64,000 nucleotides of DNA. Source: Faecalibacterium sp. An121. Lineage in GTDB: Bacteria; Bacillota; Clostridia; Oscillospirales; Ruminococcaceae. The notes beneath the pieces are model-generated. The model had not been told where the DNA came from. It was given only the letters and a program-made list of their open reading frames with translations, and searched no databases. The stretch spans positions 1 to 64,000 of the forward strand of contig NZ_NFLM01000006.1 of the NCBI RefSeq assembly GCF_002160915.1, in the 5' to 3' direction. The translations under genes were made by a program, and so were the position numbers. Shown here one piece after another: positions 25,611-32,913 of this stretch (positions are counted from its first letter, which is position 1; each line of letters begins with the position of its first letter).

Positions 25611-26477
25611 TCAGTGGGCGTTCAGGATACTGCGGGCAATGGTGCTGGTCTTAAGCAGCGTGAAGCAGAGCAGGACGGTGTAGCCGATGACACCCCAGAT
25701 GGAGCCGATGGGATCGGATGCAAAGGACACTCCCTGGATGAGCACCGCATAGATGCCCACGCAAATCATAATCAGGAACCCCTGCAGACCAAGGGCCAGC
25801 AGGCTGCGCAGATAGTTCTGCCCGATCTGTCCCTGCTCTTTGCTCCCGAAGGTAGAAAACGGGATGGGAGCCAGGCTGACGGCAAGGTAAATTTCCACCA
25901 TGCGGCCATACACAATGACAAATATGGCGATGGAAAGAATCTGCATCGTGAACCCGATGATGAAAGACTGCAGGTAAAGTCCCAGCAGTTCGCCCAGCTC
26001 CAGTGACATGAGGGAAGTTTGCAGGCTGGCCAGCGTGGTATCATCCACCGCTGTGCTGCCGGCGATGATGCCGCCAGATTCTGCCACCACCGTCTGCGCC
26101 AGGTCAAAGACTGCCATCGTGATCCCGAAGGTGTTGGAGATCAGGGTGACGGCCACAAAGGTCTTGAATACCCAGCGGAAAAAGGTCCAGGTCTCAAAGC
26201 TGGCCAGATTGTTGTGGTCGATCACCATCTGGATCAGCTCATAGCAGGCCACAATGGTCAGGAAGATGCCCGCAATCGGCAGGATCACCGATTCGGACAC
26301 CTCCTGGACCATTTCAAAGACCCGCGGTGAGAACTCGGCAGGGGTCAAACTGACCTGTTCGCTGATTTCTCCGACCTGTTTGTTGACACTGTCAAACATC
26401 CCGGACAGGTTACCCATAACCCCGCCGACCAGTATCTCCTTAAGCCACTCTGTGATTTTCTGGAGTACCTTGTCCAC
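25611..26477 (-). CDS. VirB6/TrbL-like polytopic channel protein
   Basis: A 288-residue membrane protein with several long hydrophobic helices, including 'VILPIAGIFLTIVACYELI', 'FKTFVAVTLISNTFGITMAV', 'MQILSIAIFVIVYGRM', 'GLQGFLIMICVGIYAVLI' and 'GVIGYTVLLCFTLL'. The layout and place between Maff2 and PrgI match the VirB6/TrbL-like inner-membrane component of ICE conjugation channels. It begins with GTG behind AAGGAGG, a site that overlaps the stop of the 28-residue peptide gene upstream. Confidence 0.85.
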   Translation of the reverse strand: MDKVLQKITEWLKEILVGGVMGNLSGMFDSVNKQVGEISEQVSLTPAEFSPRVFEMVQEVSESVILPIAGIFLTIVACYELIQMVIDHNNLASFETWTFFRWVFKTFVAVTLISNTFGITMAVFDLAQTVVAESGGIIAGSTAVDDTTLASLQTSLMSLELGELLGLYLQSFIIGFTMQILSIAIFVIVYGRMVEIYLAVSLAPIPFSTFGSKEQGQIGQNYLRSLLALGLQGFLIMICVGIYAVLIQGVSFASDPIGSIWGVIGYTVLLCFTLLKTSTIARSILNAH

Positions 26478-26489
26478 GGGTCAGCCTCC

Positions 26490-26576
26490 TTAGCCCAGCA
26501 GCGGGAAGCGGGACAGCAGGGTCATGAGAGATGCCAGGAACTGAAAGAGAGCGGTTCCAACAGAAAAGATTTCCAT
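26490..26576 (-). CDS. Small 28-residue hydrophobic ICE peptide
   Basis: A 28-codon ORF behind an excellent AGGAGG site, encoding MEIFSVGTALFQFLASLMTL and a short tail ending PLLG. It is hydrophobic enough to be one membrane helix. The stop codon merges with the ribosome site of virB6 (TAAGGAGG), so translation of virB6 may depend on it. A similar small peptide between Maff2 and VirB6 is plausible as a channel subunit or a translation leader; no family can be named. Confidence 0.6.
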   Translation of the reverse strand: MEIFSVGTALFQFLASLMTLLSRFPLLG

Positions 26577-26741
26577 GTGATTTTCCTCCTGAAATAAATG
26601 ATGAATGATTTGTTTTCTCCTTTTCCAATACGCCGCGGGCCAATTCAAAAAAGCCCGGTTCTGTGGGCGGCAGTTCCCGCTTGTGGCGCTGGGAAAAGAG
26701 ATGGATTACAGGATTACTGCTGGCTTATGGGGCCGGCTTTC

Positions 26742-26812
26742 TCAGCCGAACAGGCCGCTCAGCAGGGGAACCAGGGTGGTGCCGATCAGGGCGACACCGC
26801 CGCCGGCCATCA
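26742..26812 (-). pseudogene. Maff2 family protein, 3' fragment (split by IME1)
   Basis: The C-terminal 20 residues of Maff2, GGGVALIGTTLVPLLSGLFG, and its stop codon. The other part is at 35234-35392. Joining the two at the shared GGCCATCA gives a 71-residue protein with two membrane segments, the normal Maff2 (PF12750) length. As it stands this piece has no start. Confidence 0.85.
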
Positions 26813-27022
26813 GCTGATTGATTCCTGACTAGTTGGAACCCATCATACTGACGACCGGCGGCGGTGTCATTTTACTCGTTATCATGTTGTTTTTTGCAAG
26901 TTTTACATTTTCAGGAGTCCACCCGGGAAAAACGGGTTCATACCCAAAGAAATGAAACATACCATAAATGTCACGCAAACCCTGGTTTTAAGACCTTTCA
27001 CGGAACCAGAACATCCCGAAAA

Positions 27023-28690
27023 TCACACGGCAATCGCCTCGGTTGCCTCCGGCAGCGGCTTCAAGTTAAAGTGAATTTCAACCGAAATATGCCGCGTTCC
27101 CTCCTCGTCAATCCGCTCATGAACGATGATCTCCTTGACAAGGCGGTTCAGGGTGATGGCATCCAGCTCGGTAAGGTTGGCACAAGCCTTGATGGCCTCC
27201 GTCCACTGACGGGCATCGCCGGCTTCCTGCATCTCACCGGCCAGTTCCCGGCGCTGCCGGGCAGCCTGCTGTTTCAGCTCGGCCTGTTCCTTCTGGGTCT
27301 TGGCCATCATCTGGTTGAAGTTGTCCTCGCTGATCCGGCCCATCGTCAAATCCTCATACAGCCGCGACACCATTTTGTCCAGTACGCTGAGCCGTTCCTC
27401 AGCCTTGCTGAGGGAACGTTCCAATGACTTCTGCTGGGCCTTTTGCTCGGCCTTGCAGCTGTTGGAAAGTTTGCTTTTCACGGCCTCCTCATCCTGCAGG
27501 GCGGCCTGGGCACAAGCCCTGATTTGCTCCAGCACCAACTGATATAAGGTATCATACTCGATCCGGTGCTGGGTGCAGTGGTTCTTGCCGTAGGCGTTAT
27601 AGGTCTTGCAGGCGTAGATTTTCTGGGGATACTTGGCATTGGTGGCCCGGATGGTCAGGGCCTTGCCGCATTCCCCGCATTTCAGAAGCCCCCCGAACAG
27701 GCTGATCTCGCCATTCTGTCCCTGACGCTGCCGGGATTTCAGTTTTTCCTGGACGATTTCAAAACTCATCCGGTCGATCAGGGCCTCATGCTGGTTCTCC
27801 ACCACGATCCAATCCTGGGGCTGCTTGTCCCCGATGGTGCCAATCTTGAATTTGTACACCTTCTTCTGGGAAGCAATGGCTCCGGTATAAACGGGATTCA
27901 TCAGCAGGTCCTTGATGACCGAGAAGTCCCAGACGTACTTGCCATTGATCGGGTCCTTCTTTTCCCATTTGGTCCGGGTATTTCGCAGCTTCCGTTCCCG
28001 GTTCCACCAGGTCGGACAGGGCACTCTGCCTTCTTCCAACCGGCGCTGGATGAAATTTGGGCCGTGGCCCGCCAGCGCCCACTGGAAAATCTGCCGGACA
28101 ATGGGAGCCGTTTCTTCATCCACCACCAGGTGGTTCTTGTCGTTCGGGTCCTTCCGGTACCCAAACGGCGCAAGGCAGCCGGTAAACTGCCCCTGGTGCG
28201 CCTTGAGCACGTAAGAGGAATGGACCTTCTTGGAGATATCCCGGCTGTACATCTCATTCAAGATGTTCTTGAACGGGGCAATGTCATTGTTCTCCCGCAT
28301 GGTGTCAATTCCGTCGTTCATGGCGATATACCGCACATTGTGGCGGGGGAAGAAATCCTCAATCAGGTGCCCGGTCTGGAGGTAGTTCCGTCCCAGACGG
28401 CTCAGGTCCTTGGTAATGACCAGATTGATTTGTTTGCGCTCGATGGCTTTCAGCATTCGCTGCAGGTCGGGGCGCTCCATGTTCAGCCCCGTATAGCCAT
28501 CATCCTGATAGATTGCTGCAACCTCCCATCCCTGCTGCTTGCAGTAACTCTCCAGCATATCCCGCTGGTTTGCAATGCTGGCACTCTCTCCCTGCAGGTC
28601 ATCATCCTTGGAAAGCCGGCAGTAAATGGCTGCCCGGTACGTTCCTGCAAAAGCTGCGCCCATTGCATCATACATCATTGTGTTCATCAT
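27023..28690 (-). CDS. Large serine recombinase (TnpX-like) of IME1
   Basis: A protein of 555 residues. The N-terminal resolvase domain has the nucleophile Ser in 'AAIYCRLSKDD', then 'QQGWEVAAIYQDDGYTG' and 'LVITKDLSRLGRNYL'. A recombinase domain follows, a zinc ribbon ('CGECGKALTI' and the later Cys pair), and a long C-terminal coiled coil. It should catalyse insertion and excision of IME1. The gene ends about 200 bases from the left junction. The start is uncertain; ATG at 28690 is chosen among several in-frame starts, and the gene overlaps or abuts the TnpW-like stop. Confidence 0.93.
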   Translation of the reverse strand: MMNTMMYDAMGAAFAGTYRAAIYCRLSKDDDLQGESASIANQRDMLESYCKQQGWEVAAIYQDDGYTGLNMERPDLQRMLKAIERKQINLVITKDLSRLGRNYLQTGHLIEDFFPRHNVRYIAMNDGIDTMRENNDIAPFKNILNEMYSRDISKKVHSSYVLKAHQGQFTGCLAPFGYRKDPNDKNHLVVDEETAPIVRQIFQWALAGHGPNFIQRRLEEGRVPCPTWWNRERKLRNTRTKWEKKDPINGKYVWDFSVIKDLLMNPVYTGAIASQKKVYKFKIGTIGDKQPQDWIVVENQHEALIDRMSFEIVQEKLKSRQRQGQNGEISLFGGLLKCGECGKALTIRATNAKYPQKIYACKTYNAYGKNHCTQHRIEYDTLYQLVLEQIRACAQAALQDEEAVKSKLSNSCKAEQKAQQKSLERSLSKAEERLSVLDKMVSRLYEDLTMGRISEDNFNQMMAKTQKEQAELKQQAARQRRELAGEMQEAGDARQWTEAIKACANLTELDAITLNRLVKEIIVHERIDEEGTRHISVEIHFNLKPLPEATEAIAV

Positions 28691-28695
28691 AACCG

Positions 28696-28890
28696 TTACC
28701 CGCACAATCCAGACGGAATTCGGTTATCTGGAACCTTATCTACAGTATATCGAAAATCTTCCTCCTTCACAAGATAAATCTTTCTCCCCTGCTGATACTT
28801 GCTTGCAATCAGGTCTACAAAAACATCCGTCGCATCCTGCTTGCCGTCAAAGACCGACGTAACAGAAATTTTGGTCTTGTTCTTGGTCAC
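28696..28890 (-). CDS. Small TnpW-like protein of IME1
   Basis: A 64-residue protein starting with GTG at 28890, eight bases after AGGAGG located just past the relaxase stop. It contains 'ISVTSVFDGKQDATDVFVDL', resembling small proteins annotated TnpW next to serine recombinases in such elements. It lies between the relaxase and the recombinase in a tight operon. Function is unknown; modulation of the recombinase is a guess from position. Confidence 0.65.
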   Translation of the reverse strand: MTKNKTKISVTSVFDGKQDATDVFVDLIASKYQQGRKIYLVKEEDFRYTVDKVPDNRIPSGLCG

Positions 28891-28903
28891 AGGCCCCACC
28901 TCC

Positions 28904-29884
28904 TCACACATCCAGGTTGTTCTCACGTTTGGGTCCTTTGGGATGGGCATACTCTGCCAGGACCTCCGGCGGTATCCGCTCCAGAATCGCGAGGGCCTCC
29001 TGATACTCTCGCTGGAGCTTGGCATCTTTCAGCTGCTTCAGAACGCTCTCGTGAGTTGCCTCATCCAGGGACTCCGAGAGCGTTTTATTTTTCTTCTTGA
29101 GCTTTTCATTCTCGGCCTTGGTACTGGTGAAGGCCGTACTGTACTTTTTCAGCTGGGTCCGCATCTTCTCCACAGCCGGGATATAGCTGTCCAGCAATTC
29201 GGAAATCTCAGCGGCCCGCTTCTTGCCGTTGAGCGGGCCAATGCCGGTGAGCAACCGATCCAGCTTCTGGCGCTGCTTGGTCAGGTGGGTCATCTCTTTG
29301 AAAATGCGGGGCGGGATATGGTCGCGGCCCGTCTGGCTGGCGCTCTCGCCGCGCTCCAGGTCGGGGTATTTGACGACCATGTGCTCCCAGAACTTGTCCT
29401 GCCACCAGCTCAGTTTCTTTTTGTTGCCTACAATCTCCTTGGCACTGAGCCGGCCATCCGGCGTCAAGGGGACAAAAGAAAGGTGCATATGGGGCGTCTT
29501 CTCGTCCATATGCACCACGGCGGAGATGATTGTTTCTTTGTCTTGATACTGCTCCAGGAAGTGGAGCGCTTCTTCAAAATACCGCCGGATTTCGGGCAGC
29601 TTCTTGCCCTGAAAGAATTCCAGTGTGGCAGTGAACAGGACTTCCACCAGCCGGACACTGTCCTTCCGGGTGCGGCAGCCGGCGGCGCTGATCTGTCGCT
29701 CGACCTCGGCCCGGTACCGCTGGGGCGGTTCAATCAGGTGGAAGTTGTGCTTGCTGCGGGAAAGGTCAATATCGGGGTTGCTGGCGTACTTTTCTTTTCT
29801 GCGCTCGTTATGGGCCTCGATGTTGGTGATCTCCGGCCCCTTGTATTTGGCAAAGCGCATGATGGCGTATTGTGGTTGGCTCAA
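28904..29884 (-). CDS. MOBV (Pre/Mob) relaxase of IME1
   Basis: A 326-residue Pre/Mob relaxase (PF01076). Marks are the N-terminal 'YAIMRFAKYKG...NIEAHNERRKEKYASNPDI', the conserved Arg/Tyr region 'YRAEVERQI', and the metal-binding 'VVHMDEKTPHMHLSFVPL' (HxDExxPHxH) near residue 140, followed by a coiled-coil C-terminus. The TTG at 29884 is preferred as start because AAGGAGG is seven bases upstream. It should nick the pMV158-like oriT at 30431-30470 and rely on a host ICE for the channel. It overlaps a 40-codon ORF that starts upstream. Confidence 0.93.
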   Translation of the reverse strand: MSQPQYAIMRFAKYKGPEITNIEAHNERRKEKYASNPDIDLSRSKHNFHLIEPPQRYRAEVERQISAAGCRTRKDSVRLVEVLFTATLEFFQGKKLPEIRRYFEEALHFLEQYQDKETIISAVVHMDEKTPHMHLSFVPLTPDGRLSAKEIVGNKKKLSWWQDKFWEHMVVKYPDLERGESASQTGRDHIPPRIFKEMTHLTKQRQKLDRLLTGIGPLNGKKRAAEISELLDSYIPAVEKMRTQLKKYSTAFTSTKAENEKLKKKNKTLSESLDEATHESVLKQLKDAKLQREYQEALAILERIPPEVLAEYAHPKGPKRENNLDV

Positions 29885-29930
29885 TGGCGGCCCTCCTTTT
29901 TGGCAATTCAATCGTATTGATGACGGGCAT
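29808..29930 (-). CDS. Possible 40-residue leader ORF overlapping the MOBV gene
   Basis: A 40-codon ORF starting MPVINTIELPKRRAA behind AAAGGAG. It spans the MOBV ribosome site and start codon in another frame, so ribosomes translating it would pass over and open the MOBV start. It resembles no family I know. It may be a translational coupling leader and not a functional protein. Confidence 0.4.
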   Translation of the reverse strand: MPVINTIELPKRRAAIEPTTIRHHALCQIQGAGDHQHRGP

Positions 29931-29978
29931 AGTACAAACTCCTTTCATTCGTGTGGATGGATAGGCTTTGATGATCGA

Positions 29979-30003
29979 GGTGGTGCTCACTTTGAGCATC
30001 ACC
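29979..30003. repeat. Inverted repeat upstream of the MOBV gene
   Basis: Arms GGTGGTGCTCA (29979-29989) and TGAGCATCACC (29993-30003) pair with one mismatch around a 3-base loop. It lies about 50 bases upstream of the leader ORF and may be an operator or RNA hairpin controlling mob expression. Confidence 0.5.
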
Positions 30004-30090
30004 CCACCATGGCAACTTGGTCGAACCTGTGTGCTTGTGAAATGAGCGCTTTAGGAGCGCAAAGAATTGCGTATATAGTGCGTTTTTGGG

Positions 30091-30141
30091 TTTTCGCTAT
30101 GTACGTATGTACCGCTTCTGTACGCACGTACATAGCGAAAA
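30091..30141. repeat. Long palindrome in the IME1 mob control region
   Basis: Arms of 22 bases (30091-30112 and 30120-30141) match except at two positions and flank a 7-base loop. The arm core is CGCTATGTACGT. No T-run follows, so it is not an ordinary terminator. It could be a protein-binding site, a replication or second-strand origin, or a relaxosome element. Confidence 0.75.
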
Positions 30142-30301
30142 GGGCAAATTCTCCTATGTATGGTCCTATCCAGGCTATAAGTCCCTTCACTAATAGGAGT
30201 AAATCAGGGTGCAAATCGGAACCATTCAGGAACTCCTGCAAAATTTTTTTGGACTATGCCGCTGCGGCGGGGCTTTATATACCTTTGTTCCGCAGACAGC
30301 A

Positions 30302-30345
30302 AAAGGCTGACAGCCTGTGCTTTTAGGCACAAACTGTCAGCCTTT
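30302..30345. repeat. Terminator-like hairpin near the IME1 oriT
   Basis: AAAGGCTGACAG (30302-30313) pairs exactly with CTGTCAGCCTTT (30334-30345), with an inner GTGC/GCAC pair. The short T runs on both strands suggest a bidirectional terminator insulating the mob genes from the cargo operon. Bases 30142-30301 beside it show no gene. Confidence 0.55.
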
Positions 30346-30430
30346 CTTTGTCGCTTATGCTGCCCCGCAGGGGCACCTTGTTGTCAGGAGAGCAGAGCGG
30401 AACTGCCCCACGCAGCTACCGTCTGCTGCA

Positions 30431-30470
30431 CAAAGGTATAACACACTAGACTTTCTATGAAAGTCGTGTG
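30431..30470 (-). other. oriT of IME1, pMV158-type (MOBV)
   Basis: On the minus strand an exact inverted repeat, GACTTTC/GAAAGTC (30449-30455 and 30459-30465), is followed by TAGTGTG then TTATAC. The nick core of pMV158 MobM is TAGTGTG/TTA, next to a similar ACTTTAT hairpin. The predicted nick is between 30442 and 30441. The site lies upstream of the MOBV relaxase gene in the same element, as in pMV158. The comparison is from memory of the pMV158 site, not a search. Confidence 0.85.
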
Positions 30471-30560
30471 CCACGAAACCCTGGCGCGGTTTCTTTGGAT
30501 TCTTCCGGCATGATGGGATATTCCGTGTGATTCCGATTTGCAGTCCCCGCCCGGGAATCA

Positions 30561-32081
30561 TCATGCATTCAGGATTGCCTGTGCCGTGGGATCATTGGCA
30601 TCCAGCACAACCACTCTGCGGTTTTTCACTGCCTCCGACTCCACAAAGTTCCCCTTGCTGTCCCGGTCCTGCCCCCGGGGGAAGGGGTCTGCCGCATAGC
30701 CCAGACCCACCGTCAGCAGCTGATCTGCCGGCACACCATAGGCGCTGACCAACAGATTCTTGACCGCCTCCGCCCGCTGGCTGGAGAGCTGGACGCAGGA
30801 TTCCTGTTCGCCATCGGTGGCGGTGGTTCCCGCCAGCAGGACGGGGTGGTCGGGATGGGCCAGGATCACCTCAGCCACCGGCGCCAGGGCCGCTTTGGCG
30901 GCCTCCTCATCCACAAAGACCGCCTTGTTGGACACAAACATAATCTGGGTTTCGTCCAGGGAGAAGGGTTCTTCAAAGATCAGATCTTCCAACTGCTCGG
31001 GTTCGCGCTGAATTTCGGAAACAGAGGCTCCCTGGGTATTCCCCGCCGAGATGGAGAAGGTCAGTTCCCCGCCGCCAATACTCTGGACAAGTGCCACATA
31101 GTAGGTGGTTTTGGGAGCCAGCTGGATCTGGGAAAGGGTCATCGAACCGTCACCTTTGGTTTTCTCTTCCCAAAGCTGTTCCCCCAGGCTGTTGTAAATT
31201 CGGAAAACAATGGACTGTCCATACTGGCCGCCCGGAGCCATCTGCACCTCGTATTGAGTCTGCTCCCCTGTGGTGAAGCAATACCACAGCCGGTAATTGG
31301 ACCGCTCCACCACCGTTTTTACTTTCTGCTCCAGCGGGAAGTGAACCGCCTGGATCTGTGCATCGCCGCCAGCCTGTTCCAGGATTGCGGCGGTGTCTGT
31401 GGGCTTCTTCTCCTGGGCAGCGGCTGTTGTCCCCTTCAGGCCAGCTGCCTTGCCGTCACTCATGGGTGAGATACAGAACGTCAGTTCTCCGCCGCCAATA
31501 CTTTGGACAAGTGCCACATAATAGGTGGTTTTGGGAGTCAGTTGAAGCTGGGAAACAGTCACCGACCCGTCGCCTTTGGTTTTCTCTTCCCAAAGCTCTT
31601 CCCCCCGGCTGTTGTAAATCTGGAAAACAATGGACTGTCCATACTGGCCGCCCGGAGCCAGCAGCACCTCGTATGCGTCCTGATCTCCCGTGGTAAAATA
31701 ATACCACTGTTGGACGTTGGATTTTTCCACCAACGTTTTTGTCATCTGCTCCAAAGAGAGGGAAACCGCCCCGCCCTGCGCGGAACCGCCTGCAAGGGTC
31801 TTGATATCCGACGAGCTGCTCCGGGCCGCCGACGAGGCGCCGCTGGAAGCATTTTCTTGCTCCAATCGAGAAGATGCAGTCTTTTCCTCCTCTGACGCAG
31901 CACTGGAAGCCGATTCACTTTCAGGTTCGCTTTCGGGCTGGCTTTCGGCCTCCGAAACAGCCGAAGAAGCCGGGGCGGCCGGCTTGCTGCCGGCAGCCGA
32001 TTGGGCTGGCTCACCTTTGCCGCAGGCAGCCAGCGGCAAAACGAGGGCGGCTGCCAGACACCATGCAAGAATCTTTCTCAC
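30561..32081 (-). CDS. OmpA-domain lipoprotein with duplicated extracellular domain (IME1 cargo)
   Basis: A 506-residue lipoprotein. The signal peptide ends in the lipobox 'LPLAACGKG'. A Ser/Ala/Glu-rich linker follows, then two copies of a roughly 100-residue domain (around residues 110-205 and 250-345) sharing 'APGGQYGQSIVF' and 'PKTTYYVALVQSIGGGELTF'. The C-terminus is an OmpA-like domain ('HPVLLAGTTATDG', 'LSSQRAEAVKNLLVSAYGVP', 'VKNRRVVV'), which usually binds peptidoglycan. It should sit on the outer face of the membrane and touch the wall. It is last in the run after the sigma-factor fusion and the 222-residue lipoprotein, probably one operon. Confidence 0.8.
   Translation of the reverse strand: MRKILAWCLAAALVLPLAACGKGEPAQSAAGSKPAAPASSAVSEAESQPESEPESESASSAASEEEKTASSRLEQENASSGASSAARSSSSDIKTLAGGSAQGGAVSLSLEQMTKTLVEKSNVQQWYYFTTGDQDAYEVLLAPGGQYGQSIVFQIYNSRGEELWEEKTKGDGSVTVSQLQLTPKTTYYVALVQSIGGGELTFCISPMSDGKAAGLKGTTAAAQEKKPTDTAAILEQAGGDAQIQAVHFPLEQKVKTVVERSNYRLWYCFTTGEQTQYEVQMAPGGQYGQSIVFRIYNSLGEQLWEEKTKGDGSMTLSQIQLAPKTTYYVALVQSIGGGELTFSISAGNTQGASVSEIQREPEQLEDLIFEEPFSLDETQIMFVSNKAVFVDEEAAKAALAPVAEVILAHPDHPVLLAGTTATDGEQESCVQLSSQRAEAVKNLLVSAYGVPADQLLTVGLGYAADPFPRGQDRDSKGNFVESEAVKNRRVVVLDANDPTAQAILNA
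31061..31287. repeat. Intragenic direct repeat, copy 1
   Basis: 227 bases within the OmpA-domain lipoprotein gene that match 31481-31707 at a constant offset of 420 bases without gaps; long stretches such as GACAAGTGCCACATA are identical. It encodes the second copy of the extracellular domain. The high DNA similarity points to recent duplication or gene conversion. Confidence 0.85.
31481..31707. repeat. Intragenic direct repeat, copy 2
   Basis: Partner of 31061-31287, encoding the first copy of the extracellular domain in the same lipoprotein. Differences are scattered single bases. Confidence 0.85.
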
Positions 32082-32226
32082 TTTAAATTCCTCCTTTTTA
32101 CCCGGTTTGGAGTTTTTTCTATACTAACACAAATACTACTGCCGAACAACCACGGCTGTCCGGGCAGACTTCACAAAAAAGTTCATCGTTTTGCACAGAA
32201 GTGTTTTGATTCCATCGGCCAAACGA

Positions 32227-32895
32227 CTAGGCGGCCTCAAGCCGGCAGTTGTTGATCCAGAGATACTCGCCTTTTTCCAGCGTGATGGGGGTTGCTTCCT
32301 TTACATAGGTGCCGTTATGGGTCTTGTCATACCGGCTGGAGTAGAAAACCGTATATTCTCCATAGACGCCCGAACGTTCCAGGCTGCTGGGAGAAAGGAT
32401 GTACTCCCCTTCCGGGATATCATAGCCTACCATCAGCACTGCATCGCCGTCTTCCGGGACGCTGATGACCAGCTCTGCCGGCCATTCGCCCATGGGGACC
32501 GCAATGGCCGATTCCAGCCGCAAAAACTCCCCGGTACAGGCAGTGACCACGGTGTTATGGGTGAACACCTCGCTCATGAGGATGCTGTCGTCCTCCATCT
32601 CCTCATCGGTTGCCAGCCGCATGGTGCCCATCATTCCCAGGGCCAGGACCATATACTCCCCTTCCGGCATATCCTGCCCGACCCGATAAAAGCCTTCTTG
32701 ATAGCAGGTGGCGTCGATGTCATATTTTTCCTTGCCATTGATGGGCGCAGCCGGTTCCATGGGTTTTTCTTCCGCAGCGCTGGCCGCCTCGCTCTGGGAA
32801 GCCGGTTCTGCTTCCGCCTTTTCTTGGGAGCCGCAGCCGGTCATCAGGGAAACCGTCAGCAGCAGGCAGAGCACCAGAGATAAAGTTTGTTTCAT
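32227..32895 (-). CDS. Lipoprotein with two copies of a VGxDxPEGEY motif (IME1 cargo)
   Basis: A 222-residue lipoprotein: signal peptide with lipobox 'SLMTGCGSQ', an acidic linker, then a beta-rich domain. The motif 'YRVGQDMPEGEYMVLAL' near residue 71 recurs as 'MVGYDIPEGEYILSPSS' near residue 157, indicating an internal repeat of a domain seen in many Firmicute surface proteins of unknown function. It lies 19 bases after the sigma-factor fusion and before the OmpA-domain lipoprotein; the three likely form one unit. Ligand unknown. Confidence 0.75.
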   Translation of the reverse strand: MKQTLSLVLCLLLTVSLMTGCGSQEKAEAEPASQSEAASAAEEKPMEPAAPINGKEKYDIDATCYQEGFYRVGQDMPEGEYMVLALGMMGTMRLATDEEMEDDSILMSEVFTHNTVVTACTGEFLRLESAIAVPMGEWPAELVISVPEDGDAVLMVGYDIPEGEYILSPSSLERSGVYGEYTVFYSSRYDKTHNGTYVKEATPITLEKGEYLWINNCRLEAA

Positions 32896-32913
32896 GGTTT
32901 TTCTCCTTCCGTT

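Noticed and set aside
29999-30241. 80-codon minus-strand ORF upstream of the MOBV gene
   Set aside because: No good ribosome site, and most of it is the translated long palindrome and control region.
30091-30345. Possible CRISPR or repeat array near the IME1 oriT
   Set aside because: The repeats are individual palindromes with unrelated sequence, not direct repeats with spacers.
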